Shown here: positions 62,082 to 64,000 of the stretch, one piece after another
Position numbering within the stretch: the first letter of the stretch is position 1
Layout of the letters: every line of letters begins with the position of its first letter
Assembly: GCF_014138435.1 (NCBI RefSeq)
Contig: NZ_JACJIM010000001.1
Span: 868,001-932,000 of the forward strand
Length of the DNA: 64,000 nucleotides
Source of the DNA: Methylobacterium fujisawaense
GTDB lineage: Bacteria; Pseudomonadota; Alphaproteobacteria; Rhizobiales; Beijerinckiaceae
Reading direction: 5' to 3'
Position numbers and translations under genes: made by a program
The notes under the pieces: model-generated
Databases searched by the model: none
Told to the model about the DNA's origin: nothing
What the model saw: the letters and a program-made list of their open reading frames with translations, nothing else

Positions 62082-63749
62082 ATGACCGTTTACACCCGAG
62101 CCCCGCACATGGCGAACCTCCCCGAGGGGGCGCTGAGGATCTGCGGCTATCTCCGCGTCTCGACGGGACGCCAGGCGGAAGGCGACCTTTCGATCCCGGA
62201 TCAGCGCAAGCAGATCCACGCGTTCTGCGCCGCCAAGGGCTGGCAGGTGGTCGGCGAGTACGTCGAGCCGGGCGCCTCGGCCACAGACGACAACCGGCCC
62301 GAGTTCCAGAGGATGATCGAGCGCGCGGGCGACGACGATCACCCTTACGACGCCGTCGTCGTCCGTTCCTACTCGCGCTTCTTCCGCGACAGTTTTGGCC
62401 TGGAGATGTATATCCGCCGCCTCGGCAAGGCCAGGGTGCGCCTGATCTCGATCACGCAGGAACTCGGCGACGACCCGGCGCAGGCCATGATGCGCCAGGT
62501 CATCGCCCTGTTCGACGAGTACCAGTCGAAGGAGAACGCCAAGCACGTGCTGCGTGCGATGAAGGAGAACGCCCGGCAGGGCTTCTACAACGGCGCCCCG
62601 GTGCCGCTCGGCTATAGGGTGGAATAGGTCGAGAAGCGCGGGGCCCGGGTCAAGAAGCGGCTCGCAGTCGATCCGGTCGAGGAGGAGACCGTCAAGCTGA
62701 TATTCCGCCTGTATCGCCACGGCGACGGGTCGAGCGGGCCGCTCGGGGTCAAGGCTATCACCTGCTACCTAAACGAGCGCGGCTATCGCACCCGGGCGGG
62801 GGCCAGGTTCGGGGTCGCCACCGTCCACGGCCTGCTGACCAACCGGGTGTATGTCGGCGAGTGGACCTTCAACAAACGCTGCTCGAAAACCCTGCGGGTG
62901 AAGCCGCAAGCCGAACATATTCCGATCAGCGTGCCGGCGATCATCGACCTGGCCGAGTTCGAGGCGGTGCAGGCGACGCTCAAGGCGCACAACCCCCGCA
63001 CCACGCCGGCCCGGGTCGTGACCGGCCCGATCCTGCTGACAGGCCTGGCCACCTGCACGACCTGCAAGGGGCCGATGACGCTGCGCACCGGCACGTCGAA
63101 ATCCGGCAAGGTCCATCGCTACTACAGCTGCTCGACGCACGGGCGGCAGGGCCGGACCGGCTGCACCGGCCGCAGCATTCCGATGGATATTTTGGATACC
63201 ATGGTGACCGATCACCTCGTCGCCGAGTTGCTGCAGCCGGATCGGCTGCGGGCGACGCTCGCTTCGCTATGGACGCTGCGGGCAGAGAAGACGGCGCAGG
63301 TCGATGGGCGCGTCGCGGCCCTGCGTGGGGAGCTTGCCGGGGCGGAGGAGAAGCTGAAGCGGCTCTATCGGATGGTCGAGGAGGGGGTGACCGATCTCGA
63401 CGACATCCTCAAGGCGCGGATCTCGGCGTTGAAGGAGGAGCGGGATCGGGTGCGGGCCACGCTCGACCGAATCCACATCGCCGAGCGCCCGCCGGCCGAG
63501 ATCGCCCCGGAGCTCATCGAGAAGTTCGGACAGCTCATGCGGGCGAACGTGACGAGCGGCGAGATCCCGTTCCGGAAGGCGTGGCTGCAGGCGATTGTCG
63601 ATCGGGTCGAGGTCGATGCCGACGTGATCCGCATCATCGGCGACAAGGCCAGCCTGGAAGCCGCCATCGTCGGCGCTGCCTCATCAGCTGCGCCCGGTAT
63701 TCGCAGATCTGTACGGAAGTGGCGCGCCCGAAAGGATTCGAACCTCTGA
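62082..63749 (+). pseudogene. Large serine recombinase interrupted by one in-frame TAG
   Basis: A single frame of 556 codons contains only one internal stop, TAG at 62625-62627 (codon 182), flanked by GYRVE and VEKRGARVKKRLAVDP. Before it lies the resolvase catalytic domain: ICGYLRVSTGRQAEGDLSIP (nucleophilic Ser in RVS), YDAVVVRSYSRFFRD and FDEYQSKENAKHVLRAM. After it come the recombinase domain (KAITCYLNERGYRTRAGARF, LTNRVYVGEWTFNK), a zinc ribbon (LATCTTCKGPMTL...YYSCSTH...GCTG), and a C-terminal coiled coil (LAGAEEKLKRLYRMVEEGVT). A CAG-to-TAG change would explain the stop. The frame ends (RKDSNL, stop) inside the tRNA-Arg gene. An ATG at 62109 is an alternative start. Unless the amber codon is suppressed or is a sequencing error, the enzyme is inactive. 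Confidence 0.88.
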
Positions 63750-63796
63750 CCCCCAGATTCGTAGTCTGGTGCTCTATCCAGCTGAGCTACGGGCGC
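63720..63796 (-). tRNA. tRNA-Arg (anticodon ACG), CCA encoded
   Basis: The minus strand folds into a complete cloverleaf. The acceptor GCGCCCG pairs with CGGGCGC, with discriminator G then CCA; the D-arm is GCTCAGCTGGATAGAGC. The anticodon arm is CCAGA-CTACGAA-TCTGG with anticodon ACG (Arg, CGN codons after A34 deamination). The T-arm is CAGAGGTTCGAATCC-type. The last 30 bases at its 3' end are also read by the serine recombinase frame on the other strand, so this gene marks the right boundary of the island and is still intact. Confidence 0.95.
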
Positions 63797-63921
63797 CTGA
63801 CACGGCGGCGGGGTCTTGGCCCGCCGGTGTGAAGGGGCTTCTAGAGGCTCGGATCCGGCTTGGCAAGACACTTTGGACAACGACTTGCGCGGCCCATGCG
63901 TCCCACCTCGCTCCCCCGGAC

Positions 63922-64000
63922 CTACGGAGTCCGCGCGCTCGCCCGCACGCGCTCCTCGGCGGCCCGGATCGCCTCGGGCGTTCCGACATGCAGCCACTGG
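63922..64000 (-). CDS. C-terminus of a sugar-nucleotidyltransferase (MurU/ManC-like), 5' part outside window
   Basis: The last 25 codons read QWLHVGTPEAIRAAEERVRA followed by SARTP and a stop at 63922-63924. WxHVGTPEAIxxAE is the standard closing motif of NDP-sugar pyrophosphorylase-type nucleotidyltransferases, where the preceding sequence would include the sugar-binding Asp. Only this tail is visible, so the exact substrate cannot be named. It is probably conserved chromosomal DNA beyond the island, about 125 bases from the tRNA-Arg gene. Confidence 0.7.
   Translation of the reverse strand, partial: QWLHVGTPEAIRAAEERVRASARTP

Overview
The window is high-GC bacterial DNA that I read as an alphaproteobacterial chromosome of the Methylobacterium/Methylorubrum kind. 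That is an inference from base composition, typical alphaproteobacterial chemoreceptor and tRNA sequences, and gene families; no rRNA or other taxonomic marker is present. Both edges cut through ordinary chromosomal genes: selO on the left and a sugar-nucleotidyltransferase tail on the right. Everything between looks like accessory DNA with many decayed genes and transposon scars.

0-10 kb: partial selO, a small membrane protein, an IS3 scar, an AraC regulator, a doubly frameshifted metallophosphoesterase, a coiled-coil protein, a chemoreceptor, and a YagU-like membrane protein whose tail has been replaced by an IS481 scar. 8.4-14.1 kb: a NifA-like sigma-54 activator, an array of TGTCGACA sites, a well-spaced -24/-12 promoter, then osmC-like, acyl-CoA-dehydrogenase-like and rubredoxin/rubredoxin-reductase fusion genes, ending in a decayed persulfide-dioxygenase-like gene. 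14.1-17.8 kb: a second -24/-12 promoter drives a nitrate/cyanate-type ABC importer that precedes a broken cyanase (cynS). 17.8-22.1 kb: an AraC regulator divergent from an old-yellow-enzyme gene, followed by a DUF485/sodium:solute symporter pair.

22.1-31.4 kb: about 1.1 kb of unassignable sequence and a porin remnant, then a tight operon coding for a DszA/NtaA-like flavin monooxygenase, a complete branched-chain-amino-acid-type ABC importer and a DszC/SfnB-like flavoprotein, probably for scavenging an organosulfur (or related) compound. 31.7-37.2 kb: a LysR regulator and an operon with galB, galC, an aromatic-acid-type MFS carrier and a Tat-exported MmgE/PrpD protein. This is the lower part of the gallate/4-oxalomesaconate pathway without its upper enzymes.

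37.2-63.8 kb is a mobile island. It starts at a tRNA-Ser 3' fragment with a broken tyrosine integrase and two internally deleted IS3 elements. A six-gene, single-strand defence operon follows (transcribed leftward: SNF2-family helicase, AIPR protein, type III Mod, type III Res, McrB, McrC), with 1-4 base overlaps at three junctions. A plasmid-like mobilisation module comes next (three uncharacterised proteins, a VirD4/TraD-type coupling protein, a membrane-anchored Ala/Pro-repeat protein, a ParA-like ATPase, a MobF relaxase-helicase) and then a large serine recombinase interrupted by one in-frame TAG. The recombinase frame ends inside a tRNA-Arg(ACG) gene. The composite defence operon and the two-ended integration architecture are the most interesting parts of the window.
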